Assembly: GCA_021846725.1 (NCBI GenBank)
Contig: JAJZWK010000026.1
Span: 1-16,386, forward strand
Direction of reading: 5' to 3'
Length of the DNA: 16,386 nucleotides
From: Actinomycetes bacterium
Lineage (GTDB): Bacteria; Actinomycetota; Acidimicrobiia; Acidimicrobiales; JAMCPL01
The position numbers and the translations under genes are program-made. Below the pieces are notes generated by a model. The model did not search any database and was not told the origin of the DNA. It saw only the letters and a program-made list of their open reading frames with translations. Every line of letters begins with the position of its first letter. Position 1 is the stretch's first letter. This document shows positions 8,012 to 15,285 of this stretch, in pieces.

Positions 8012-8617
8012 ATGAAATTATGGTCGCGAGGATTGGGTCGTAGGGAACTCATCATGGATTTTACACACTATGCCATACGCGGTTCAGACGACGGTGGTAT
8101 AGAAATCTTTGGAGTAACCGAACAACCGGTGAGTTGGGAGTTCAGGGTTCACATTGAACAAGAGGATATACCGGGTCTGGTCAATGTAGCACTCTCCAAA
8201 CCTGTCCGAAGAATGGTTATGCGAAAGATGTTCACAGCCATAGCAACCGTCTGGAGAAGGCGCCACTTCAAAGTACCTGAGGGGCTAGAGGAACGAGTAA
8301 AAACAGCTCATTCCCACGTAATGGACAGGCCCCGCATCAATCGCCAAGTATCCGATAGGGCAGGTTCTGGTACTATACCTACCACCACCAGAGCCACCAC
8401 CATAGCCAGAGCCAGAGCCACTACTAGTAGTACTGAGGATACTGTTACTGCCAGTATCAATAGTGACACTACCACTGACGACCCCAATGCCACTGGCAAT
8501 ACTGCCGCAGGTCTCGATGTCGATACCACTTCTACTGATGATACGACTATCGACAGTGGTTCCAAGATCGTTGGGAATAGCAACAAGACCACGGGCAACA
8601 CAGTGGGAATCAGCTAA
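8012..8617 (+). CDS. Unrecognised small cluster protein with Thr/Ser/Asp-rich low-complexity tail
   Basis: I do not recognise this 201-residue protein. Residues 1-110 look like a folded basic domain, with a beta-like stretch (GGIEIFGVTEQPVSWEFRVH) followed by helices rich in Arg and Lys (KPVRRMVMRKMF, VWRRRHFK). Residues 111-201 are low complexity, dominated by Thr, Ser, Asp, Asn and Gly, and probably disordered. There is no signal peptide or membrane segment. A strong GGAGGT precedes the ATG, and the TAA overlaps the next oxidoreductase start by one base (TAATG). Its place between two oxidoreductase pairs suggests an accessory or scaffold role, which is inference. The tail DNA is repetitive (AGCCAGAGCCAGAGCC; a 12-bp palindrome ACTACTAGTAGT at 8420-8431), so its length could vary by slippage. 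Confidence 0.75.
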   Translation: MKLWSRGLGRRELIMDFTHYAIRGSDDGGIEIFGVTEQPVSWEFRVHIEQEDIPGLVNVALSKPVRRMVMRKMFTAIATVWRRRHFKVPEGLEERVKTAHSHVMDRPRINRQVSDRAGSGTIPTTTRATTIARARATTSSTEDTVTASINSDTTTDDPNATGNTAAGLDVDTTSTDDTTIDSGSKIVGNSNKTTGNTVGIS

Positions 8618-10359
8618 TGGACTACGATGTAATAGTTATAGGAGGGGGCATAAACGGGCTAACCGCGGCTGCCTACCTGGCAAAGTCAGGTCTCAAGGTC
8701 GGAGTCTTCGAACGCAAGGGACAGTGTGGAGCACATTGTGACAGCATAGAATTGGGTATACCCGGCTTCTGGCACAACCTGCATGCAACATGGCTGATAT
8801 GTGGTATGAGCCCGGCGATGGAAGACCTGGATCTTCCAGGATACGGATTGGAACTCGTGGGCACGGATGTAGCATACGCAAAAGAATTTCTCGGCGGTCG
8901 CAACTGCCTGCTCTCTGCAGATCCTCTCACTACACTCGAAAGTATCAGCTCTGCATCGACTCATGATGCTGAATTACTCCAACGCAGTGCAGCATTCTTC
9001 ATGGAGCACTGGAACGATCTTCTCGAGCAGATGAAAATCTTTTTTACCAGACCACCATCAGCAGAATTGAACAACTCTGTGTTGCTGGTCGAAACAATGC
9101 TACATCTGATGGATCTGAAGGTCGACCCATTCGAGTTCCAGGGGATGACTGGTTTCGAGGCATTAGACCTAATTTTCGAGTCAGAAGAGTTGAAGACCAC
9201 ACTGGCATCACTATCATGGATAGGAGGCATACCACCCATCCACAGGAAAATAGGAGTCATGGGATCTCTTCTCCTGGGCTCCTTCACCGGTACGCTGTTC
9301 CCAGTACATCAAGCTACAGGGGGTTCACATGCGCTCACTCATGCCTTGGTCAGATCAGTAGTAGACAACGGTGGTGAGATATGGACAAGTAGCGCAGTGG
9401 ACAAGATCATCGTCGAAGACGGTAAGGCAGTGGGCATACACCTGCACCCAGATAGCCTACTGGGAGATGTCGAGATCAGGGCAAGAACAGTACTGTCCAA
9501 TTTGACCGTAGCTCCGACCTTCATCAGACTGCTCGGCGAAGATGCAATAGGTCCATCCTGGGCAAACAAGATCAGAGCCTTCAGCTACGACGAGCAAGTT
9601 CTGTTCGGCGTATATTACGCTCTCTCCGGTGATCCCGAATTCGCCTCTGCCGCACATGCTCCAGGCATACAACGTAGTTTTATGGGGTTTTTCGGTGGTG
9701 ACACTATGGAAGAATTGCGCCGATTCGGCGTTAATCTCGTGTCAGGAGTAATTGACGATAATATAGCAGGTAACTGGTTTGTGCCGACCAGAGCCGATCC
9801 GACACAGGCTCCTCCCTCTATGCATACATCATTTGTATGGTTGGATGTCCCACCGGCACCCAGAAAATGGCATGGCAAGTCAATCGGAGGTTGGGAAGCA
9901 TGGCCTGAAATAGCAGAGCAACTAGCTGACGAAGTAACTGATGCCTACGAACTCTATGCCCCCGGATTCAAAGATCTGATCTTGGAGAGATTCGTTATGA
10001 CACCACCTGATCAGGAGCGCAACAATCCATCAGCAGTTAGAGGCAACTGGATAGGAGGTTCGATGCTACCTGAACAGGTATTCTATAATCGACCCATCCC
10101 AGGACTAATCCAGCAGGGATCGGCATCACGGACGTTTATTCCCAACTTGTACCTATCCAACTCTATCCACCCCGGAGGAACTACCTGGCTAACCTCCGGC
10201 TATCTAGCGGCAGTAGAGATAGCTCAAGACATGGGAACCTTCAGTACAGACTTATGGAAGGCTCAGGCATTCGACTGGTGCCTTGCAAACATGGGATCCA
10301 TTCCACAGAACAGAGGGGTGGCACCACGTTGGCTCAAGCAGAACACAGGAGGAAAATGA
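8617..10359 (+). CDS. Phytoene-desaturase-like FAD-dependent oxidoreductase 3 (type I, altered FAD motif)
   Basis: This 580-residue CrtI/PYROXD2-superfamily protein begins at an ATG sharing one base with the preceding TAA. No strong ribosome binding site is visible, so it probably depends on coupled translation. GGGING at residues 9-14 is the dinucleotide-binding loop and E32-R33 end the second strand. The glycine-rich stretch that normally follows (GGG in its neighbours) is replaced by QCGAHC with cysteines at 37 and 41, unlike the other three. The central GGSHALTHALVRS block and the C-terminal RGNWIGGSM plus LYLSNSIHPGG resemble oxidoreductase 1 (GGMHTLAHSLARC; VGGNWYGL; LYLCNHTSHPGG), making it the second type I member. 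Its length equals that of oxidoreductase 1. The TGA overlaps the next start as ATGA. The substrate is unknown. Confidence 0.88.
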   Translation: MDYDVIVIGGGINGLTAAAYLAKSGLKVGVFERKGQCGAHCDSIELGIPGFWHNLHATWLICGMSPAMEDLDLPGYGLELVGTDVAYAKEFLGGRNCLLSADPLTTLESISSASTHDAELLQRSAAFFMEHWNDLLEQMKIFFTRPPSAELNNSVLLVETMLHLMDLKVDPFEFQGMTGFEALDLIFESEELKTTLASLSWIGGIPPIHRKIGVMGSLLLGSFTGTLFPVHQATGGSHALTHALVRSVVDNGGEIWTSSAVDKIIVEDGKAVGIHLHPDSLLGDVEIRARTVLSNLTVAPTFIRLLGEDAIGPSWANKIRAFSYDEQVLFGVYYALSGDPEFASAAHAPGIQRSFMGFFGGDTMEELRRFGVNLVSGVIDDNIAGNWFVPTRADPTQAPPSMHTSFVWLDVPPAPRKWHGKSIGGWEAWPEIAEQLADEVTDAYELYAPGFKDLILERFVMTPPDQERNNPSAVRGNWIGGSMLPEQVFYNRPIPGLIQQGSASRTFIPNLYLSNSIHPGGTTWLTSGYLAAVEIAQDMGTFSTDLWKAQAFDWCLANMGSIPQNRGVAPRWLKQNTGGK

Positions 10360-11891
10360 TGTCCTCTGATGCACAACACGATTACGATGCCATTATTATC
10401 GGAGGAGGTCCAAATGGGCTAATTGCTGCATCATACCTTGCCCGAGCAGGTGCGCATGTGCTCTTGCTGGAAAGACGCATAGAAACAGGTGGAGGACTGA
10501 ATACGGATGAATACTTTGGGTTCCGTTTCAATCTCCATGCCATATATCACTTGATGGCAGATGTAATGCCCGCTTACAAAGATCTGGATCTACCCAATTA
10601 CGGGCTAAGGTACGTGCTACCACCATATGGAGCAGCATTCTTACTCCCTGATAACCGTTCACTGATATTCAGTAATGACGCTACTGCTACCGCTGGGGAG
10701 ATAGCAAAGTTCTCAAGTTACGACGCTGATCGCTACATGAATATGTGGAACAACTTCCAGCCCATGCTTGAACAGTATCTCATACCGCTTACCTATGAGT
10801 TACCTATGCCTCCACTGGAACAGCTTGAGCTGATGGAACAGACCGAGACAGGTCAAGAAATGGCACGAATCTCAGAGATGTCGTTCGTAGATATTCTGGA
10901 TGACTACGGTTTCGAGAACACGCACGTAAGAATGGCCCTTTTGAGCTTTCCTGCCATGTGGGGACTGGATCTGAATGAACCACTTGGTTTTCTCTATCCA
11001 CTCTACCTCTGTCGCATGCTGAACGCCGCCCTGGTAAAGGGTGGATCACACCGGATGTCCTCAGCTATATACCGTTCCTTTGTCCATGCCGGTGGAATAG
11101 TACGCGATGCCTGCCCGGCATCATCACTGATAGTAGAAGATGGCACGGTAGTGGGAGTAAAGACATCTACTGGAGACACCTTCCGGGCTCCACTGGTGAT
11201 CTCTACACTAAACCCTGAACAGACATTTATAGACTTACTCGGAGAGGAGTACTTGGACGACTCGCTGCGATCCGCAGTATCGGGATGGGAGTGGGAACAG
11301 CGTAGCTTGTTTGGATTACATCTGGGTATACAGGGTGACTTAAGCTATAAGTTGCAGGATACAAGAGTAGACAATGCCTTGGTGGCATTCATGGGACTGT
11401 CCACCGAAGAAGATCTGCACTCCCACCTGGCCGCCGTGGACAGCGGAGCATCAGATCACGCTGGGTGGATACATGTAACGGTACCAACCAGGTTCGACCC
11501 CACTCAAGCATCTGATGGATACAACACAGTGCGCATTGAGTCAGTTGCACCATACTCATCGCCATGGACTGAGATTGCACCCACATACGCTGAGTCATGC
11601 CTTAATCTACTACGCGAGTATGCCAATCTGGAAGACGTAATAGTGCAACGAACATGTACTCCTGTCGATATCGAACAACGCCTGACTACCATGAAACGTG
11701 GCTCTATAAAGCATGGCGCTTATACCCCCCTCCAACTGGGATACTTCAGACCGAACGACCTGTGCTCCCAGATAGAGACTCCAGTCCCTGGCCTACTGGT
11801 AGCAGGTGCTTCAGTATACCCAGGTGGTATGATTCTGGGAGGCCCCGGCTACCTGGGTGCCAAGGTTGCTCTGGAATTGCTGGGGATTTAA
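10356..11891 (+). CDS. Phytoene-desaturase-like FAD-dependent oxidoreductase 4 (type II)
   Basis: The protein has 511 residues from the ATG at 10356, which overlaps the previous stop as ATGA. AGGAGG at 10347-10352 lies 3 nt before it and 6 nt before a second in-frame ATG at 10359, so either may be used. An upstream in-frame start at 10254 would lie within oxidoreductase 3 and is rejected. GGGPNG is at residues 16-21, E39-R40 follow, and GGG is at 45-47. The blocks YHLMADVMP, LPMPPLEQ, GGSHRMSSA, MKRGSIKHGAYTPLQLGYF and GASVYPGGMILGGPGY match oxidoreductase 2 closely, so it is the second type II member. It is the shortest of the four, lacking the N-terminal extension of oxidoreductase 2. It ends the cluster; the next gene is convergent. 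Confidence 0.88.
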   Translation: MMSSDAQHDYDAIIIGGGPNGLIAASYLARAGAHVLLLERRIETGGGLNTDEYFGFRFNLHAIYHLMADVMPAYKDLDLPNYGLRYVLPPYGAAFLLPDNRSLIFSNDATATAGEIAKFSSYDADRYMNMWNNFQPMLEQYLIPLTYELPMPPLEQLELMEQTETGQEMARISEMSFVDILDDYGFENTHVRMALLSFPAMWGLDLNEPLGFLYPLYLCRMLNAALVKGGSHRMSSAIYRSFVHAGGIVRDACPASSLIVEDGTVVGVKTSTGDTFRAPLVISTLNPEQTFIDLLGEEYLDDSLRSAVSGWEWEQRSLFGLHLGIQGDLSYKLQDTRVDNALVAFMGLSTEEDLHSHLAAVDSGASDHAGWIHVTVPTRFDPTQASDGYNTVRIESVAPYSSPWTEIAPTYAESCLNLLREYANLEDVIVQRTCTPVDIEQRLTTMKRGSIKHGAYTPLQLGYFRPNDLCSQIETPVPGLLVAGASVYPGGMILGGPGYLGAKVALELLGI

Positions 11892-11984
11892 GTAACTGGT
11901 GCTTTGTACCGGATTGCGCACGTAATTGACAGAGCGCGAGCCATTTACCTACACCATCACAGCTAGTCCGCCTGCTTTTGTCGA

Positions 11985-12025
11985 GATGTGGGCCGTTTCA
12001 CACCAGTTATCCAGTGGCCCATGTC
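11985..12025. terminator. Possible hairpin between convergent operons
   Basis: GATGTGGGCC at 11985-11994 pairs with GGCCCATGTC at 12016-12025: ten pairs including two G-U wobbles, with a 21-nt loop. It sits in the 166-bp gap between the ends of the oxidoreductase cluster and the minus-strand operon. No T-run follows on either strand, so it is not a classical intrinsic terminator. A separate 9-bp inverted repeat (TAACTGGTG at 11893-11901, CACCAGTTA at 12001-12009) overlaps its loop and could compete with it. Confidence 0.3.
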
Positions 12026-12057
12026 ACAAATAACTATGGGTTACCGCAGGACAGATC

Positions 12058-12633
12058 TCAGGTGACCAGACGAAGGAGTGCCTGCCTGGCCTCTTCTGAC
12101 TTATCCGCTTCCTCGGATAGACGCTCAGCCAACCGCTTAGTCCACTCAGCCACCGTAATCGTGTCATGACGTATGGCAATACCACCCATCACCTTCGCAA
12201 CGGTAGGTACGAGTCGTCCATGCTGCTTGGAAATGGAAAACTGCTCCTCTTCCAAGATGACGACCACCTCGGATATGGCACCACGACCCAGCAAGCCAGC
12301 CTTTTTCACCTGTACAGCTTCAGGCCATGCAGATCCCAATTGATCCGCCAAATAGCCGAGTAGTAGTTGATCGTCTTTCGCCTGCTCGGCGAGAAGCTGA
12401 GCAAGTGCCTCTACCTCGTACCCCTGGACATCATTACTACCAGACAGCTCTTCCAACCCCTGTATATCGCTACCTCCCTGTACGTCACTTCCTGCAGGTA
12501 CATCTGTCGACTCTCCCCTACTCACGCTTATCCCACCCCCGACTGAAGTTACATCACCGGACACTGAATCATTATGCAAACTATCGCCCCCAGTAGGGTC
12601 GACCTGTCCATTGACATCATCCATTTCAACCAT
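12058..12633 (-). CDS. Conserved actinobacterial-type protein of unknown function downstream of miaA
   Basis: The protein has 191 residues from the ATG at 12633, which has a weak GGATGGG 5 nt upstream; a TTG start at 12660 is possible but has less support. Residues 1-70 are low complexity, rich in Gly, Asp, Ser and Val, with three near repeats (SDVQG, SDIQG, NDVQG). Residues about 72-191 look like a folded domain: a helix (EVEALAQLLAEQ), strands (AISEVVVILEEEQFSI; GRLVPTVAKVMGGIAIR) and a long C-terminal amphipathic helix (TVAEWTKRLAERLSEEADKS). The C-terminal layout resembles hypothetical proteins I recall from actinobacteria, without known function. It is the last gene of the menF-miaB-miaA run, 146 nt or more after miaA. 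There is no signal peptide. Confidence 0.7.
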   Translation of the reverse strand: MVEMDDVNGQVDPTGGDSLHNDSVSGDVTSVGGGISVSRGESTDVPAGSDVQGGSDIQGLEELSGSNDVQGYEVEALAQLLAEQAKDDQLLLGYLADQLGSAWPEAVQVKKAGLLGRGAISEVVVILEEEQFSISKQHGRLVPTVAKVMGGIAIRHDTITVAEWTKRLAERLSEEADKSEEARQALLRLVT

Positions 12634-12672
12634 GGTAGCCCATCCAAGTAGCAAAATCAATAGCTACTCGCT

Positions 12673-12775
12673 TACCAAGCAGTCGCTCCAACTTCCCAGC
12701 ATACTGCCGTAGGTTACTTATCGCTACACGATATAGTGATCAGATACCAAGCAGCTGTTTTAATTTTCCAGCATA
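12673..12775 (-). repeat. Degenerate 31-bp direct repeat, 72-bp period, between miaA and the next gene
   Basis: The two copies, 12673-12703 and 12745-12775, share 24 of 31 bases, and every difference is a C/T (minus strand G/A) transition. On the minus strand both lie in the same frame and read YAGKLERLLGK and YAGKLKQLLGI, separated by one TGA at 12742-12740. Three differences are synonymous third-position changes. A GTG at 12799 could begin the first peptide; the second has no good start. The stretch may be a decayed gene or an unusual short coding segment. Confidence 0.6.
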
Positions 12776-12806
12776 ATAGATTACCAAATTACGCGACACA
12801 TCCTAT

Positions 12807-13751
12807 TCACCTACCAATCAGTTTTACCAGTTGCTCCAACAGATCTCCATCAGGATCCAGCCAATGTATTCTTGGATCTCGTCTGAACCACCGCCACTGC
12901 CGTCTGGCAAATATCCTGGTCCTGGCAATGGCGCTCTCCACTGCATCATCCAGTTCCAACCCATCCTCCAGATGCAAGAACAACTCCTTATACCCGAGAG
13001 CTTGCCTTGCAGTCCTGGAAAGACCTCCGGGGAGCATCAGCAGGTTCTTTGCCTCATCGAGCAAGCCATTCTCCATCCACTTATGAAAACGCAGTGCAAT
13101 GTCGCGTGCGTATGTATCGTAATTAAGCGGTATGCCTACAAAGACAAACCGATTGGTCTGAGGATAGCTCTCCAATCCTGGTCCATAAGAAGAAAAGGGA
13201 CGCCCAGAACCAATAGTAACTTCAAGCGCCCTTATTATCCTCCTTGAGTTCTGAGGAGTGATCCTAGATGCTGCCAGGGGATCAAGCTCAGTAAGTAGCT
13301 TGTAAAGAGATTCAGGTCCACCCTCACGATCGAGTTCCTTGACCAGATCCTTTGCTACCGACGGCCATCTTGCTGGTATGGACAATCCGTCTGTCAGGGC
13401 TCGTAAATAAAGGCCTGTCCCTCCTACCAACAGGGCTCTATGTCCCCTTGATTCGATGGATGCCAATGCATTCAGCGCCTCAGTCTGAAAACTGGCAACC
13501 GTATACTCATCGTGTGGCTCTACAAGGTCTATCATGTGATAATTCACTTCTCTGCGTTGAGCAAGCGATGGCTTTGCCGTACCTATATCCATGTACCTAT
13601 AGACACACATCGAATCCACGGAGATTATCTCCATATCTGGCAAGGTAGTGGCCAAAGTATGAGCAAGTCGAGACTTACCTGTAGCAGTAGGTCCGACTAA
13701 AACTATATGCAAGCAGTCGTTACCTGGAATATCAGTTGCACTGAATATCAT
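12807..13751 (-). CDS. miaA: tRNA dimethylallyltransferase MiaA
   Basis: MiaA transfers a dimethylallyl group from DMAPP to N6 of adenosine 37 in tRNAs that read codons beginning with U; MiaB then methylthiolates the product. The 314-residue length is normal. The P-loop GPTATGKS is at residues 20-27, followed by the DMAPP/tRNA-contact block DSMCVYRYMDIGTAKP, the HMIDLV segment, GGTGLYLRAL, and the C-terminal GYKEL and ARRQWRWFRRDPRI motifs found in actinobacterial forms. The start at 13751 is the first ATG of the frame and lies 22 nt after the miaB stop. No clear ribosome binding site is visible, so coupling to miaB is likely. It is cytosolic. The adjacency to miaB matches the consecutive roles of the two enzymes. 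Confidence 0.96.
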   Translation of the reverse strand: MIFSATDIPGNDCLHIVLVGPTATGKSRLAHTLATTLPDMEIISVDSMCVYRYMDIGTAKPSLAQRREVNYHMIDLVEPHDEYTVASFQTEALNALASIESRGHRALLVGGTGLYLRALTDGLSIPARWPSVAKDLVKELDREGGPESLYKLLTELDPLAASRITPQNSRRIIRALEVTIGSGRPFSSYGPGLESYPQTNRFVFVGIPLNYDTYARDIALRFHKWMENGLLDEAKNLLMLPGGLSRTARQALGYKELFLHLEDGLELDDAVESAIARTRIFARRQWRWFRRDPRIHWLDPDGDLLEQLVKLIGR

Positions 13752-13773
13752 ATATTCGCTGAGAATAAATAAT

Positions 13774-15243
13774 TTATGGTGAGCAGTTAGCAGCCCTCAC
13801 TGGAATCCTCAAATGGTTCAAGCGTATCGACATCCTACCACGATATTCGCCCTTAAGATGATGGGGGCCTGCATCGGTAATCTTCACCTGTATGTACGAG
13901 CCGGGATTCAGCAGATGATCCGAATAAAAATGTACCAACTTTCCCTGACGAGTCCTACCTGTCCATACCGAAGGATCTTTTTTGGATATTCCTTCTACCT
14001 GTACCTCTTCGATCATGCCCACCCTGGCTCTGTTGCGCTCAAGCGCAGAGCGCTCTACCAGCTCTACCAGACGGGAGAACCTGGAACTGACTACGCCAGA
14101 CTCCACAAATTGATCTACCATCCCTGCCGCTACCGTTCCGGGCCTAGAGGAGAATTCAAAGGTGTAGGCCGCATCAAACTGAGCTTCTGCAACTACCTTA
14201 AGAGTTTCCTCGAAATCGTCTTCAGTTTCTCCGGGAAAGCCTACAATTATGTCCGTAGTCACGGCCAGATCAGGTATGACCTCACGTGCAGCACGTAACT
14301 TGGCAAGATAGCGCTCGGCATTATATCCTCTATGCATCATTGCCAATATCCTGTCGCTACCGGATTGCAAGGGGAAATGAAGTTGTTCGCATACTGCCTC
14401 TACCGAAGCCATGGCATCAATGGTCTCCGGAAGAAGATCTTTGGGATGAGGACTGGTAAACCTAACCCTCCGTACGCCATCGACCGCCCCTACCTCTCTG
14501 AGCAACTGTGCAAAAAGAGGACGCCTGCGAGTTATATCTCTCCCATAGGAGTTTACATTCTGACCGAGCAGGGTAATCTCACTTACACCTCTGGATGCCA
14601 GTTCGGACACTTCGTTTATTATGTCATCGATCGGCCTTGATGACTCAGGTCCTCTAACCATGGGAACGGTACAGAAGGTACAGGAGTTGTTACAACCACT
14701 CTGTATGCTCACATAAGCTGACCAGGGAGTACTGTTCATGGGTGGCAGGCTCCAGGCATAGCTACCACCCTGATAACCGGCAATTTCCTCAGCTTCTTCT
14801 CGCGTCTCTAATACCTCTACAACGGATCTGCCCACACCGGCACCATATTCGAGCAGGGCAGGTATCCTGCTCAGGTTGTAGGTGCCAACTACGACATCTA
14901 CATATGGTGCGCGCTCCACCAATTGTTCTTTCTCTCTTTGAGCCAGGCATCCACCGACGACGATACGCATAGTAGGATTGGATTGCCGTATGCTTTTCAT
15001 CTGCCCAAGAAAACCATATAGCTTATTGTCAGCATTCTCCCTTATACAGCAGGTATGTACAAACACAACATCTGCATCCCCAGGATCATCTACCTCATGC
15101 ATACCGGCTGACTGCAAAAGCCCTTCGACACGCGAGGTGTCATGATCGTTCATCTGGCAACCAAAACTACGAGTGTAATATGTGCTGGCCATCACCACAG
15201 TATAGCAAGAACCATCCGGTGCCTTGATCACTATTAGCTGCAT
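13774..15243 (-). CDS. miaB: tRNA-2-methylthio-N6-dimethylallyladenosine synthase MiaB
   Basis: MiaB is a radical-SAM iron-sulfur enzyme that adds the 2-methylthio group to i6A37 in tRNA. Numbering from the ATG at 15243 (489 residues): the N-terminal methylthiotransferase domain supplies cluster cysteines C29 (FGCQMN), C65 (HTCC, with an extra neighbouring C66) and C99 (GGCLAQ); the radical-SAM triad CNNSCTFC is at 184-191; further blocks are TLLGQNVNSYGRD, RVRFTSPHP, LHFPLQSGSDRIL and DIIVGFPGET. A TRAM RNA-binding domain fills the last 70 or so residues. The start is uncertain: ATG 15243 has AAGGA directly abutting it, too close to be ideal, while ATG 15192 (472 residues) better matches the family's usual N-terminus and lies 6 nt after a TATACT box. 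It follows isochorismate synthase by 42 nt or more. Confidence 0.96.
   Translation of the reverse strand: MQLIVIKAPDGSCYTVVMASTYYTRSFGCQMNDHDTSRVEGLLQSAGMHEVDDPGDADVVFVHTCCIRENADNKLYGFLGQMKSIRQSNPTMRIVVGGCLAQREKEQLVERAPYVDVVVGTYNLSRIPALLEYGAGVGRSVVEVLETREEAEEIAGYQGGSYAWSLPPMNSTPWSAYVSIQSGCNNSCTFCTVPMVRGPESSRPIDDIINEVSELASRGVSEITLLGQNVNSYGRDITRRRPLFAQLLREVGAVDGVRRVRFTSPHPKDLLPETIDAMASVEAVCEQLHFPLQSGSDRILAMMHRGYNAERYLAKLRAAREVIPDLAVTTDIIVGFPGETEDDFEETLKVVAEAQFDAAYTFEFSSRPGTVAAGMVDQFVESGVVSSRFSRLVELVERSALERNRARVGMIEEVQVEGISKKDPSVWTGRTRQGKLVHFYSDHLLNPGSYIQVKITDAGPHHLKGEYRGRMSIRLNHLRIPVRAANCSP
15199..15204 (-). promoter_or_regulatory. TATACT -10-like box suggesting a leaderless miaB transcript
   Basis: On the minus strand TATACT is followed by GTGGTG and then the ATG at 15192. 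A -10 box 6 nt before the start codon is the geometry of leaderless transcripts, common in Actinobacteria. No clear -35 box is present, so this is tentative. If real, miaB would have its own promoter inside the preceding operon and its protein would start at 15192. Confidence 0.25.
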
Positions 15244-15285
15244 TCCTTCACAGAATTCTGCGAATTACACCTAATTGCAGCTTAT

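Noticed and set aside
8308..8601. 97-codon minus-strand frame rich in Val, Leu and Ser, looking like membrane segments
   Set aside because: It is the antisense reading of the Thr/Ser/Asp-rich tail of the small cluster protein; such tails read as hydrophobic residues in reverse.
4405..11891. Carotenoid biosynthesis operon
   Set aside because: All four enzymes are only superfamily-level relatives of CrtI, and there is no phytoene synthase, GGPP synthase or cyclase in the window.
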